This document shows, one piece after another, positions 30,470-44,566 of a stretch of DNA of 64,000 nt (positions within the stretch are counted from its first letter, which is position 1; every line of letters begins with the position of its first letter). The DNA lies in the NCBI GenBank assembly GCA_029204225.1, contig CM055104.1, forward strand, positions 20,429,761 to 20,493,760, read 5' to 3'. This stretch comes from Diphasiastrum complanatum (lineage: Eukaryota > Streptophyta > Lycopodiopsida > Lycopodiales > Lycopodiaceae). Below the pieces are notes generated by a model. That model did not search any database, was not told the origin of the DNA, and saw nothing but the letters and a program-made list of their open reading frames with translations. A program made the position numbers and the translations under genes.

Positions 30470-33400
30470 ACCTACACCTAGTAACTAGGAATACATAGTA
30501 GATCCATACAAGATTAATCATGCACATATGTGAATAATCTCATTATGACCTAGTACATAAACACATTCATATCTATCATATTCCTCCAAAATCCATATAT
30601 GCTACTTACATATCTCACTGAGAATCTTGTAACTTAGCTATAAAATAATTTTTGTTTCTCATGAGTAAATAACATATCCGAGAAATCTCTGAGACGAATA
30701 ACATTCACTCTCAGCAATTTTCCAATCCAACTTACCTCTAATAACATAATTTCTTTCACTCAATCAACCCTTCCCAGATCCTAGTACTCCGCTAAGATTA
30801 GGTTGATCTAATACATTCCAAACTTAACTTCTGATCAAACTTACTCATATTCCAATTAAAATGAAAATAGTAACTTTTGACCTTTCTCTGTACTACTTAT
30901 AGATAATATTCAGATTTCAAACTAGTTCTAGTCCAAGATTGTTCCACACAATCCCTAGAGAATTTCTCTTATTTGAAAAGTTCCAATTAGGTATCTTACT
31001 CTGAATCTATCCAAAATTACTTTCAGAACAATCTCATTTCTATACCATAGCTGGTTCTCTTCCGAAACTATGCAACCAACAAATCTCTAGATAGGATTTT
31101 ATCCCATCACTTTATCCCTCCTTTTAAGAAAATTATCAATTTCTATAAAAGTTAACTGGAAAGATGATATATGAAAATACCTAAATTAAAGAAAAGTCAG
31201 TAATAAGTGTCTTCCTTAGAAAAGGATCCAATCTATTACAATTAAAACTCTTCCTTCAAATATTTTCAACCCGAGTGATAGTATTTGTCATTGCAATGAA
31301 ATCTATTTATGCAACAGAGATATTCTAGGTTTAAGAAATTGAAACACTTTGATCTTAGAATTTATCTGAATTCCAAGTCTATTCACACAAGTAGTAATTC
31401 ATATGATATTATAGCCTTTCAGAAAAATAACTTCATGCTGGAAAGAATCATATAAACCAGTCTGATGTCTAATATTCGAAAAATTACTAAGGAATAAAGG
31501 ATTAATTAAGAAATAGATTTAAGGGTTTTTAATTTTATATATTAAGAGGCACCTTATTAGGATCCGTATTAAACCTCAAAATTTTCCAAAATACCCCAAT
31601 AGTTAATTAATGGTCTTCTTTCTCCCATATCGCGACTAGGTTCTAAAATACTCCATTGCTAATCAGATCTTTATAGTCCTAGAATTTCCTTTCCAAAATT
31701 ACTGATGTCCCATACCACCAGCGCTTTCTTCCAGAAAATCCTTAACCGTCTTATCTGATATTCTAGAGATCCACTGATCATCTAGTTGTCCCCCTATAGT
31801 CCATATAGGATATTATCTCTTGTTCTCAAAAACTGGAAAATCCATTCATTTGGATGACTGGCATGCCCTTCAGATGGATATAACAGATCCATACTAAACC
31901 CTGTGATTTAAACAGAAGAATTAACATGGTTCAACCTTACATTCCGATCCTTCCAGGTTAGTGATAAGCTTCAAATCCCTACTGATCCAAGAGCCTCAAC
32001 TCTAGGGACAAGCTTTTGTCAACTAATAGATCCAATGTAATCCATGTATTAGATCCCACTTCTAACATCACAATTGACATCCAAAACTGTGGAAAACTCA
32101 ATTGGTTACAAAGATATCAATTATGAATTTAACTAAATGAAATCAATCCATGAAATTAATATCCAATATTAAGCAATTATTTCCAGGGATTTCCAAAATC
32201 TTAACTGTGAAATACATTTCCCGATCACACTTACTACCTCTGATGTCCACTCTTCTTCCCCCCTTAGGATTTTCAGTCTCTTGAAAATCTATTTCAGCTA
32301 AGGTACTAAGAAATGTAAAGACATTAGTAAATGTAGAAAGTGAATTATTGTAGAAAAAAGTCTAAAACAATTTCATTTCCATCCTATATGATAAACAAAA
32401 ATCATCCACTAGTATGAAAAACAGTACTAGTCTGATCTTTTGCATACAATTCACCATAGGATTTAACCAGGAAATAAAATCAGTTTTTTACTTTTGATAA
32501 GTTCCTATCAATTATAATATTTCCAATAAAATTGGATTGTTTTTTCTTTTTATTGACCGGTTTGGCATTACTAAGTCATTATTAACAAAAACTATTAAAA
32601 CCTTAGAATATGAAATTACATAAATGGAAAGCCTACTAGTAGGATTTCAGTAACTCTTAAACTATATCCAACAAGATTTCATTGCCCGGATAAAGAGTTT
32701 TGTCACCACTCATTCTATCTGGCCATTTCATATTGTTTGACAGTTTTGAATTCAATTTTGACGAGTATCTTGCACAAACGTTCACTTGACCCATTTCTAA
32801 TTATTAGTATCAATTAGAAATATATCAGACAAGGAACCGATTTCAAATTTTAACCAAACTTGAAATTCAACAGAAAAGGAAAAAAATTCAATTTTAACTT
32901 TCAACCTGGGAGTACTTTACTCCAAAAGTTAAAATGTCACACATTAAAAACTGTCAACAAATTCCATGTATCCGAGTACAATGGTTTTTTTTTTATTCCT
33001 TTTGTCAATTTTAAATTATCTATAACCGGGAAATAATTTAGCTCTAGTGAAAACATTGTGACTATTTCTAATTGAAAAAACTCAGTGTAGTCAATTCACT
33101 AATCTAAACTCATTCCATAGATAACGAAAAAAAGGCCAAAATTTTGATTTTTCGGAAAAACTCGATTATTGGTTCATTTTACGTAATTCAAAAAATTCTG
33201 ACAAAAATACTGTTAGTACAAAAGACAATCAAAATCGAAAAACTGAAATATTGTTCGATTCTTAATGTCAGCAAACCAATGTCAGACAGACATGTGAAGC
33301 ACACTACATCAGTCAGTAAACATCATAATGGAATTTTTTACGTAAACTTCAATTTTATGGAATTTGTCAACCAATATCCCTGATTTGTGACCCTAACCAT

Positions 33401-34830
33401 CAAAGCACATGCGTATGACCACTCAAATCGACTGTAAATCCCTCATGCATGTCAGAAACACTCTCCGAATCCACATGCAATCAATCTATGCAAGCACAGT
33501 CCCACAAATCAGGGAAAAAACTAGCATGCAATTAGAATAATTACGGATTTTGCCAATTTTGCTCACAAAATTGCCAAAATTTCAAACGACCATAACTTTG
33601 GCTACAGTGCACCAAATTAGGCGCTGTAAAGCACAGTACGGAGGGAGACCAAGTGACTGAGATGCTTGCCACCTAGGCTTCACACGTGTGAGAACAAAAC
33701 GTCTGAAAATCTGTAGTAGAGGCGCACTTCCTCAAGGCCATATCATGCAAAAACATGCAAACACCTCCCCAAGCCCAAAAGTGATGCTACCAACAGTCTT
33801 AAATGGTCTATTAGACTTCCGTGAAGCATTCATACAGATCCTAAGAAGTAGTATAGGCTGAGAACGAAGATTTCTTGGTTTGTAGAAGCCAAAATAGCTT
33901 CAAACTTGATGGAGATGAAGCATAAGCCACCGACCATCAATTTACAGGTCTAATAGCTTTTTGGGAAGGTAAAAAGAAATACTAATCATGTTGTAAAATT
34001 TTCCAGAATGATCTCCTTATGGATTGGGATCAATCCATCTCTCAAAAATCACAAAAATAAGCTATTTTTTGGTCTTTTTTGACCTTCTACAAGCCCAATT
34101 CATGGAATTCTTGGCTCTAACTTCAGGGACAACTTCAAAAGACAATTCCATCATTAATGATCCCTAAAATGAAAGTACTCTTGCTGGAAAATTTAGATTC
34201 ACATAAGATTTGAACTACACAAGAAAAAGCTCCAATTGTGGTAGATACTAGATACCCAAAGATTTAATTTCCTTTAAATTTAAACTTTTGTTTTGTATAC
34301 CAAGTGTTTAACATGAATCACCACTTCACAACAACAACAACAAAGAGGAGAAAAATCACTACCACTAAAATTGGGAGTTTGTCTATCTTTGCACGTTGGC
34401 ACTTTTTCAAGCTCTAAGCACTCTCAATGGTAAACTTTAATAGGCTACAATCAATAAATAACATGCAACGTCCATGGTTAATGTAGCTTAGGTAGGGTCA
34501 TTTGAGGCTATGGTGGTATGATGTTAAGGGGATATTGTGAATATACACTGATAGCTTCATGAGTTGCAAACAACAAATCAAGCCTTTGCAGAAGTGATAA
34601 TAGTAAAGTAATTGACTACACTTCATGAGCATAACATATTATTTTGTTGTGGGCATCATAGGAGAGGTGATTGGGCAGGCTACGTAAAAGTGCTTTTGTA
34701 ATGGTCATTGAAAAATCCATGCACCTGTTTCATATTTTTTCATGTACCAATTTTGCTTCTATAATGGTCATTGGAAGATCTAGATGCCTATCTCATTTCA
34801 TAATTGTCATGTTGTTATTAAGCCATATGT
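30470..34830. other. 4.4-kb AT-rich stretch without genes
   Basis: No coding frame with a recognisable motif on either strand. If the primer-site-like sequence at 30450 is real, this could be the leader and LTR of a decayed retroelement. Several sentence-like LTR features (short T/C tracts, no repeats) are present but none is decisive. Confidence 0.45.
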
Positions 34831-35089
34831 AATGTTATTATGTTATGGAACCCATTGGGCGGCCTCGGCCTCGCCTATAGTTTTTTACAGTCCTCTTCGG
34901 GCAAAATAACATGTGCCCGGCCATCAATAAGTTGTATAGTACATTATCACTCTCTAGATTAGAAGATGGGTTGAATTGAATGGAGTAAGAATTGCAACAA
35001 CAACATGTTGATGGACTCCAAGAACCCATCATTGACCAATTTCCAAAATATATGTAGGTTGAAAATCAAAAAACGAAGAAAAATATTTG

Positions 35090-35148
35090 TCCCATAAGCA
35101 AAGGCAAACGAAAGCATGGGAGGAGGAGATAGAAATATGAGGGGCAGG
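35090..35148. repeat. 60-bp duplicated segment, copy 1
   Basis: TGTCCCATAAGCAA..., then GGCAAACGAAAGCATGGG and AGGAGGAGATAGAAATA, recurs in the same orientation at 37262-37322 with a few mismatches. Confidence 0.8.
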
Positions 35149-35168
35149 GCGAGGCGCTTTATACTTAC

Positions 35169-35225
35169 CTGGGTGGGGTCAATCGGTGATCCAGAAGGCC
35201 GATGGCCTAGGGCTGTCTGCGCCAT
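35169..35225 (-). CDS. Possible first coding exon of an unknown gene
   Basis: On the minus strand an ATG in the context GTGCAATGGCGC starts 19 codons (MAQTALGHRPSGSPIDPTQ), ending exactly at a strong plant donor CCCAG|GTAAGT. It lies at the edge of a locally GC-rich segment (35217-35335) that looks like a promoter or CpG-rich 5' end. I could not find a convincing second exon to the left. The nearby 60-bp repeat shows the area has been duplicated. It could be the start of a gene extending out of recognition, or a captured gene fragment. Confidence 0.35.
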
Positions 35226-36900
35226 TGCACTCCGGCCCGGGCGCGCCCTAGCATCTCCCTACGGGGAGAGTGCACGTCATAATTTGTGGTAGCGGGGGCT
35301 CGCGTTCGCGCGGCCCCCTCCCCCTTCTCCCCTTTTACCAATCAATTGATCAAAATCCAAAATTCAAATCCAATAAGCAACAAATTGATCCGTCAATCGT
35401 CAATCACAGCAACCAAACAAACAAGATTGTTTCATTATTTTTCTTTGTACTTGTTAAGCAATCAATCAATCAGCCAGTCAGTCGCGGGGGAGCAGAATAA
35501 TAAATAATAAGCACAGCTTTGCAGGTGCAGACGTAGCAGGATGGATGAAGCCAGCCATGTATTAATAGTATGCTATGCTATTGTGCTCATGGACACAGAT
35601 CCTATGATCAATACCGTGGTATGTTTTTATTTAAGCAAGCTCAATCAATCCTGTACAGGGATGCAGCTAAATGGTATGCAGCAGCAAAGGTAGAACCTTC
35701 CTACGATTTTCTCTTCATCTCGTTCATCTTTATGATGTTCTTTTGTCAGTTTTCTTACTTGCACCTTCAATCAATCCGTAGATAGATCCTTTCTTTCCAA
35801 GCAGAGCTCGCCCCTCAACAAGTCCCTGGGTTTTGTTGGGTTCTCTGTTTATGGGCGTCTGCTGCTTGCCTTGCTCTTGCACAGCCTCCTGTAGCCAGCC
35901 AAGGTTATAACTTGCTGTTTTACGCGAGTGTAATGTATTTGTTGCCTAATGTCTGTTATCTCTCACATTCATTCGCCTCATTGTTGTGGCATCCTTGGAG
36001 TATGGAATCCTTATAAGATGCACTCGCATTTTTTAGCACTATAACCACCAGGTATCTTGGTAATGAACAGGTCTGCCTGGCTTTGCTCGGCCGATCCTTC
36101 ACTGGGTGAGGGTGAGTTCCTGCTACTTGTACCTTTTCTGTTGATCTTACAAACTCGGGGTGCACTTGTCCGGCCAATGGGAGTGAGATTGGGGACAGCA
36201 GGATGAAACCCTGGGGATGGATATCTGAAAGGAATCTTTCTGAGCCAAATAACTTCTTTGCTTGCATGTATTGTGTTTGAAGCGTGTGTCAACATCTCTT
36301 CAGTTTGATATGTGGAGTCCTTATTGTGAGATGCTGATGTTCAAGAGATATTTTAACAGATAAGAGACTGATTTCTTTTCAATGACTAATTTATTTGGGG
36401 CCTTATTCTGTAGCAAAAGCAAGGATAGGTATTTCTTTCTCAATGTGTTTTTTCTTCATCACTTTCGTTCATTTCCACATATCCAAGAGTGAGTGAGGGT
36501 TGTTTTTCCTTGATATGACATTTACTCTCTTTTGGTCTCCTTTTTTAAAACCTCACTACATTTGGATCAATTTTTGCTAAGTGGATTTTATCTGTATAAT
36601 GATCAATACGTTTGGATTTTCCACCAACAATCCCTTTGTGGCATTGGCAAAAGTCTATCACAGTGCTAAATTCTTCCCTTTCACCCGGCTATCCTTATTC
36701 AAATTGGGTGTTTAGGGTTGAAAATTGAAATGAATGGAATAAATTAGAAGAGCTGCAAAGGAAAAGATGAGATTACCCAGATGCATACATCATTGAGCAA
36801 AGTAGAATTGTACGTTGCTCCAAGCTTTTTAATTGCTGCTGATATTATTATGTGCACAACAAAGGCAAGTGCCATATCAACCTGGCATGAATAATATGTG
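35226..36900. other. Locally GC-rich then AT-rich spacer, no identified gene
   Basis: Includes a GC-rich island at about 35217-35335 (GCCCGGGCGCGCCC). Minus-strand open frames at 35956-36295 look weakly coding (Ser/Pro-rich) but match no family I know. Confidence 0.35.
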
Positions 36901-36929
36901 TATGGAAGAAGGAATATATATATATGTCG

Positions 36930-37052
36930 GAGTCGGACCAGACATGAGGGTCCGGGCCGGAATGCCCGCGTCCGCGTCCGGCGTTCGGACCCGGACGCGT
37001 CCAACCCCCGGACGCGGGTCTGACGCGTCCATTTTTTTTCTATAAATAATCG

Positions 37053-37092
<40 letters not shown>

Positions 37093-37245
37093 CTGGTCCG
37101 GGTTCCGGATGCACCCCTGGACTCATATTTTTTTTTCAAGTCTAATTTTTTTTTTAAAAATCAAAAAAAAAATCGGACTCGTCCGGACGCGGACGCACCC
37201 CTAGCGCGTCCACGTTCGGACGCGGACGCGTGTTCGTGTCCACCA
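36930..37245. repeat. GC-rich inverted repeat around a poly-A core
   Basis: The left arm has CGTCCGCGTCCGG near 36971-36984, and the right arm CCGGACGCGGACGC near 37179-37192, with several more GGACGCG/CGCGTCC copies. The centre has a 29-bp A run (37059-37087) and T/A tracts. The composition is very unlike its surroundings. A miniature foldback element is one explanation; no target duplication was found. Confidence 0.6.
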
Positions 37246-37261
37246 TCCGCTTCCTTAGATA

Positions 37262-37322
37262 TGTCCCATAAGCAAGGCAAGCGAAGGCATGGGAGGAGGA
37301 GATAGAAATAAGAGGAGCATGG
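37262..37322. repeat. 60-bp duplicated segment, copy 2
   Basis: Direct repeat of 35090-35148. Confidence 0.8.
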
Positions 37323-37590
37323 CATGTTGTTTCATAAATTATTAGCACTTCGAGTTTTCAACGAAGTGCATTGCTCTCTTCGTCCTTTATCATCAGACGA
37401 GTAGATCCTAGTTCAGCTAGCAATTATAGTTGTTTTGTGCGAAGCCATCTTTCACTCCTTTTCGAGTAGAGCTCAGCCTCTCAGCATCACTTCTTTTTTT
37501 TCTTTTTTCTACTTTTACAAAACAATAAGTAGTTATTATATTTTCAGAAAATATAGAGTACAATCTTTTAGCTATACGTAATGGATTTTT

Positions 37591-37640
37591 GGTGACTATT
37601 CTGCCCATTTTTGAACAGATTAAAAAGCAGAATAGTCACC
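37591..37640. repeat. Perfect 14-bp inverted repeat
   Basis: GGTGACTATTCTGC at 37591-37604 and its exact reverse complement at 37627-37640, with a 22-nt spacer. Could form a strong hairpin. Confidence 0.95.
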
Positions 37641-37655
37641 TGTTTTTTTTTTTTA

Positions 37656-37770
37656 AATTTAGTGCAGATTTTGCCTGCGTCTACCACGTGGCAGCATCGG
37701 ATTGGTCTCAAAAAAATTTAGTGTTGATTCTGCTTGCGCCTGCCACGTGGCAGCAAAGGATTGGTTTAAA
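37656..37770. repeat. Tandem duplication carrying two G-boxes
   Basis: Two copies of about 60 bp: AAATTTAGTG..GATT..GC, then ACCACGTGGCAGCA in the first and GCCACGTGGCAGCA in the second, followed by GGATTGG. Each contains CCACGTGG, a perfect G-box. A related sequence in inverted orientation lies near 46680-46790, with the box changed to CACATGG. Confidence 0.75.
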
Positions 37771-37795
37771 AAGGATCCAAAAATCCATTACACAA

Positions 37796-37904
37796 GCAAA
37801 GGCCATTCTGTCCAGTTCGGATTTCCAAAAAAATTTAGGCTCGGCCCCTTCGGGCCTCGCCTAAAAAAATTCTGGAAATCCTTACTGAGCAGACTGGCCT
37901 TTGC
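37796..37904. mobile_element. 109-bp foldback miniature element
   Basis: Outer arms are GCAAAGGCCATTCTGTCCAGT (37796-37816) and, inverted, 37884-37904. Inner arms are GGATTTCC (37819-37826) and GGAAATCC (37874-37881). The centre is GGCCC-CTTC-GGGCC (37843-37856). Nearly the whole unit is self-complementary. A related foldback lies at about 46500-46625. Confidence 0.7.
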
Positions 37905-38570
37905 CCGGCTCCTTCCATAATACAAAGGGGGAGGGAATGGCCGGTTCCGAGGCCCTTCCGCCCAAGAAGGTGATGCGCTCGAGGGCGGAGGCCCAAGGGT
38001 GCAGCATCCCTCCCCGCCCGGCCCTTCCGCCGTGTGAATTCATTTTCTCTTCCCGAGAGCGCAACATCCTTCCTTTAGCGGAACTGTGTGAATTCATTTC
38101 TCACATTTTTTTTTTCTGTTTTTTTTGGTAATTTTTTTTTTACACGCACCTTCCGCATACGCGAAAGGTGCCTGTAAAGAAAATTTGTCATAAAAAAATT
38201 TGCCCCACAGATTACGTTCTGTGAGGCACCACCATTTCCTTTGTAAAAATTTGAAAAGTGATTTCAAGGCTAAAGAAGTCACCTCCCTATAGATGTAAAG
38301 TCTAAGCATATCTATGATAAGGACCATGTGCAGCCACATTACTTTGGTGGTAGGTTTAGCTTGAATAGTTATTTCTTGTCGAGCATTTGTGGCGATAGCC
38401 TTCTAATGGGAACCAATGCTTGCAAAAACCTTTTTTTTAAACCTAACACAAAACTTATAAAAAAAACAAGAAAATTGTGGCGTGTTACATGGCATGTCAC
38501 ACGCATTTTATGAATTTTTTTTGGCAATTGCAATATACAAGAAATGAAAGCATGAAAATGTACAATTTGA

Positions 38571-38895
38571 TAAAAATAGTGTTTGTAGAAAGTGATATAA
38601 TAACTATATTGGTTTTTTGTTAATCATGTATGTAATATATAGGCGAATGATCTGACCAATATGCATATGTAGATCCGTTAAGGTTTTTTGAATTTCGTAT
38701 ATTTATCCAAACAATTTGAGAAAAATAACTAATCATAGTTTGCATGTGATAAAATAGTGTTTGTAGCGAGGTGATATAATAACAATATTGATTTTTGTTA
38801 ATCACATATGTAATATATTGGTGAATGATTTGACCAATATGCATATGTAGATCAAGATAAATTCTTTGAATATTGTATGTTTGTCCAAAAATGAT
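38571..38895. repeat. 178-bp tandem duplication
   Basis: Both copies run from AAATAGTGTTTGTAG through GATATAATAAC and CCAATATGCATATGTAGATC. The offset is 178 bp. Non-coding. Confidence 0.85.
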
Positions 38896-39176
38896 CCGAT
38901 TGCGTACAATATATAGTATGAAAACCCTACTATTTTTGTGACTAGATTCAATGTATCTACTACTCAAATTGAATCTCTCCAAAACTCGTGTTCTATAGTT
39001 TCCCACGCTTTTCAAAAGTGTTTATTCAAATGATTTTAGACTAATATAACTTTGAAAAGTCAAACTCTAAGTCTAATATGAAAATTGGCCTCAATTGTGT
39101 ATTTGGCAATAGGCAATTTATCAAACTATGACCAATCTTGACTAAAACTAGTTGAAATCTTTCACAACGAGAACGC

Positions 39177-39593
39177 GGAATACCTATGGGTTTTTCATGT
39201 TCCCCTATGTGGTGTAACTGGTATCTGACTTACTATGAAATGCAATTTATCAAGAGACTTACAAAATTTGGTGAGTTATACAATATGCGAATTTTTAAAT
39301 ATACTTTCTATTGCATAGACAATGTGTATTTTGTCAATAACCCCAGAGTCATGTTGTTTCTAGGCAAAAAAAACAACCACAAGTGGATACTAACTGTGTT
39401 TGGATTTAGCCGCTTGAGTATTTGGATATTAAGACAGACACTATCAAAAACTGACTACTTAAACATTACGACTCAATTTGAACATGATACTGGTTGTCCA
39501 AATATGATCAGAGGAGAAGTTTATCCTTTTCTTTCTTTTAGTATATTCATCTCTCATTCAATAGACCAATATTCAATTCATACAAAGTCATAG
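39177..39593 (+). pseudogene. Non-LTR-type reverse transcriptase fragment, possibly Penelope-like
   Basis: The plus-strand frame opens GIPMGFSCSPMWCNWYLTYY, then KRLTKFGELYNMRIFKYTFY and CIDNVYFVNNPRVMLFL. Later it reads TTQFEHDTGCPNMIRGEVYP, ending SIDQYSIHTKS. GIPMG..CSP about 50 residues before a degenerate (Y)(I)DD block (here CIDN) is the layout of an RT palm domain. It is not the copia or gypsy type. The GIPMG...SP form and the following NNPR block remind me of Penelope-like elements, but I cannot confirm the class. The loss of the second catalytic Asp makes it inactive. Confidence 0.45.
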
Positions 39594-41128
39594 TTTCACA
39601 AGTTATTGTTGCAATGTACTATTGTAGCAATCAAAACATGTTTATGGACATGGACAAGAGACATTCAAAATAAGGTTACTTAACTGCCTTGAAAGTTCCC
39701 AGAGTAGAAGCTGTGAAAATTTGTCATGTGGCAAAAATTACTAATTATCCCATAAGCGAAAACAATGGAGTGACCAAAGTTTTATATACAATCATTGAAA
39801 AAGAGTTTTGCTTGAAAGTTGGCTATAAGAGAGAGAAGGGAAACACTTGGTTGTTCACCTGCATGAATGATAGCATGTGAACTTCTTTCAAGAACATCTC
39901 AAACCGAGCTATTTTCTCCTCGAGAGAGTTCGTGGTATAGTTGCCAACCATAGTTTGATGTGGCATTTCCAACTTTTCAGCCTTTTGATTCTTGAAAGCT
40001 ATAATGGCAAATGGTTTTTGAAGACTATTATCTAAGTAAATAGGCTTCTTATTTGGTAGTCATGAGTCAATGAATATTCTTTTGACATCATCAACTTTGT
40101 TAAATGATGTTTGTTGGTTACATGCTCATTGAAGCTTGTTTCTTGTTTTGAGGTAAGTGATAAGAACTTTTTAATTCTTAGGTCCTCTTGATTTCAATGC
40201 TTGTAGAAAACTTCTCTTCTTACATAGAGGTCGCTTGATCTTCAAAAACAGCATTTCAAGTATTAGGAGGTTTACTGGTGATAACATGGGTTCAGCCCTT
40301 CATTGGTATAGACAAGTTCACCTTGAGAGGTTATGGAAACCCTCTTGGCAAATGGCTCACTAATGGCATATCTGTTGGTGCGTACATATAGGGATGTGTT
40401 TGTGTATGTTGCCAAAACCCTCAACAAGCTTGTCATGTCAAAGCTCATGTGTGACCATTACTCCTAGTGCATTATGATATAAATTAAAGTATTCATATCC
40501 ATGTTACTACAATGCACTTCTCCTTTGTATGTCACATTTAGAAGTTCAATGAAGGACAAACCAAAGACGAAAGTTGGACAAAGAAACATTTCTATAAGGT
40601 ACAAAACATCAAATAACTCGTCATGAAACATTTTTTTCATTAATTCTCCAGTATGTTGAATCTGCATATCAAAATTTTAATATTGTTGTATCTTGATCAA
40701 AATAATATATATGAATGCTTCTTCTTGTAGTTTAATTTCAAAGGTTGTCAATAATATTCATGGTTTTGTGAATCCTTAGTATTATTGTAGCATCGTCATT
40801 TTAAAAAAATTCAATGGTATGTATCTAGTCTCTAGGAACTAAGGAATTTCTCATTAAGTGATCTCTCTAGGTTGCCTATTCTAGTTTCATTTATCATTAC
40901 ATAATCTCCAAATAAAAGTATTAGAGTCACCAACATAAGAAACATTGTAATGATGTCACATATACCTTGCCAGTTACATCCATATTCTATTGGTAGATGA
41001 AGTTCAAAGACTAACATAAATGTTCAAAGCATTCTAGAACATTGAACTTTAACTTAGATGTATAAGAGTCTATGAGGCTGGCCTTCGTTTCTAGTTATAT
41101 TTAGCATAAGCTTTCTATTAGACTATTT
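39594..41128. other. Unassigned sequence after the RT fragment
   Basis: A plus-strand frame (39689-39880) may continue degraded coding sequence, but no motif is recognisable. The rest is AT-rich without features. Confidence 0.35.
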
Positions 41129-41431
41129 TTGCATTTAGCAACTGATTGTAACGGGAGAGCTATTCCGCAATATTCTTGCTCTCTTCTCCGTTCGCGTTCT
41201 TCTATCTCCCTTGCCCCATCAAAAGAATGGACTTCGAACAACGATGGACCACAATATATGGATGTAGATACGGTTGTTCATGCATGGAAATCCAAGACAA
41301 CAATTAAAGCACAAAAAAAAAATGGCTATATTGTGGAAAAATCAATATCTATTCCGGAAATATCCCTGGCACACATCAAAGAATACAGGTCCAAATTATC
41401 CGATGAATGTGTAGCTGATATTGATGAGTAG
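41129..41431 (+). other. Unclassified 100-codon ORF
   Basis: Reads SKEWTSNNDGPQYMDVDTVV, then KSKTTIKAQKKNGYIVEK and SLAHIKEYRSKLSDECVADI. The second half has the hydrophobic and charged balance of real protein, but no family was recognised. It could be a retroelement or host gene relic. Confidence 0.35.
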
Positions 41432-43621
<2,190 letters not shown>

Positions 43622-44090
43622 TCCTTTGAGATTTGAGTTTACATAGTTATTACAAACCCTTTTTCATGTTTAAAATAGGATCGTGCTACCATGCCTTTTA
43701 TCTACTTCTAAGTTTTGTTGTGGAGTGGTGAGCTATTGTGATGTGTGATGATTGCTAAAAGATAGGTGACATGTACACACCTAGGTAAGTTTAGCATAAA
43801 AAATTAGTTTTTTAAATTCTTCTAAACTTTCCATATTTCTCCTATTCAAGTAGTATTTTTCAGCAATTTGAATATTATGGACTCATAAGCTTTTCATGAT
43901 ATGTGATATATAGATCACCTTGTTTTAGTACTTCAAATTTTTTGACAAACATTTGTGCATATTTTTATTAATAAAACTAATGTCTTTGATACATATACAT
44001 TTGTCCTTATATTCCCAATAGTACAAAACAATCAATAGTACAAGTAATGTGGTTAGGAAAAAACACACATACAAGAGAGATATCACTATA

Positions 44091-44266
44091 CTAATCAGTA
44101 ATATCTCCACTTGAGCAACTAAGGTGTGACCAAAACTTCCATGCTATTATTGAAAAATGGCCATGTTTTGCTGCCGTGGGCAGCACTGCTCCTCGATCAT
44201 GTTTTTTCTGATGGAGAATAAACTGTCTCGTTCCAAGGCTCCCGATTGATACCTTTGGATCCAGAG
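44091..44266 (-). CDS. DUF7054 protein (At4g22758-like), exon 3
   Basis: Acceptor TATTTATTTGCAG|CTCTGG; the exon starts in phase 1, completing a codon with the C left by exon 2. It encodes (P)LDPKVSIGSLGTRQFIL, the conserved end of the DUF7054 domain (the ...IGSLGSRNFFLC-type block). It ends with a basic tail, ISHS-free and short, stopping at TAG (44091-44093). See exon 2 for the gene. Confidence 0.85.
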
Positions 44267-44566
44267 CTGCAAATAAATACCCATCAAGCACAATGATATA
44301 TTTTCAAGTGATATTATTGATAAGCAATCTGCAACAATATTCATATTATAAGCTACTTATACAAACGTTCAATTGACCACAGAATTACGTGAGCTACTGA
44401 AATAGAGAACTTAATCTGACCTATAATAAAGAAAATATTAAGCGTGAAATATCTCTAGTGAATTCAAGCGTTGTTTCTGAACTTGCCAGTAATTGTTATT
44501 AATTATGATGCCATTGTTCAAGAGTGTCACAAGCATCCACTGCAACCAAACTGATAGCGCACTTAC

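Noticed and set aside
34838-35032. Frame ending NYRRGRGRPMGSIT as an RGG-type protein exon
   Set aside because: No splice logic or conserved domain; the frame lies in AT-rich sequence beside a repeat.
37843-37856. Bacterial-type intrinsic terminator
   Set aside because: The hairpin is the tip of a foldback element in a plant genome; no bacterial operon is present.
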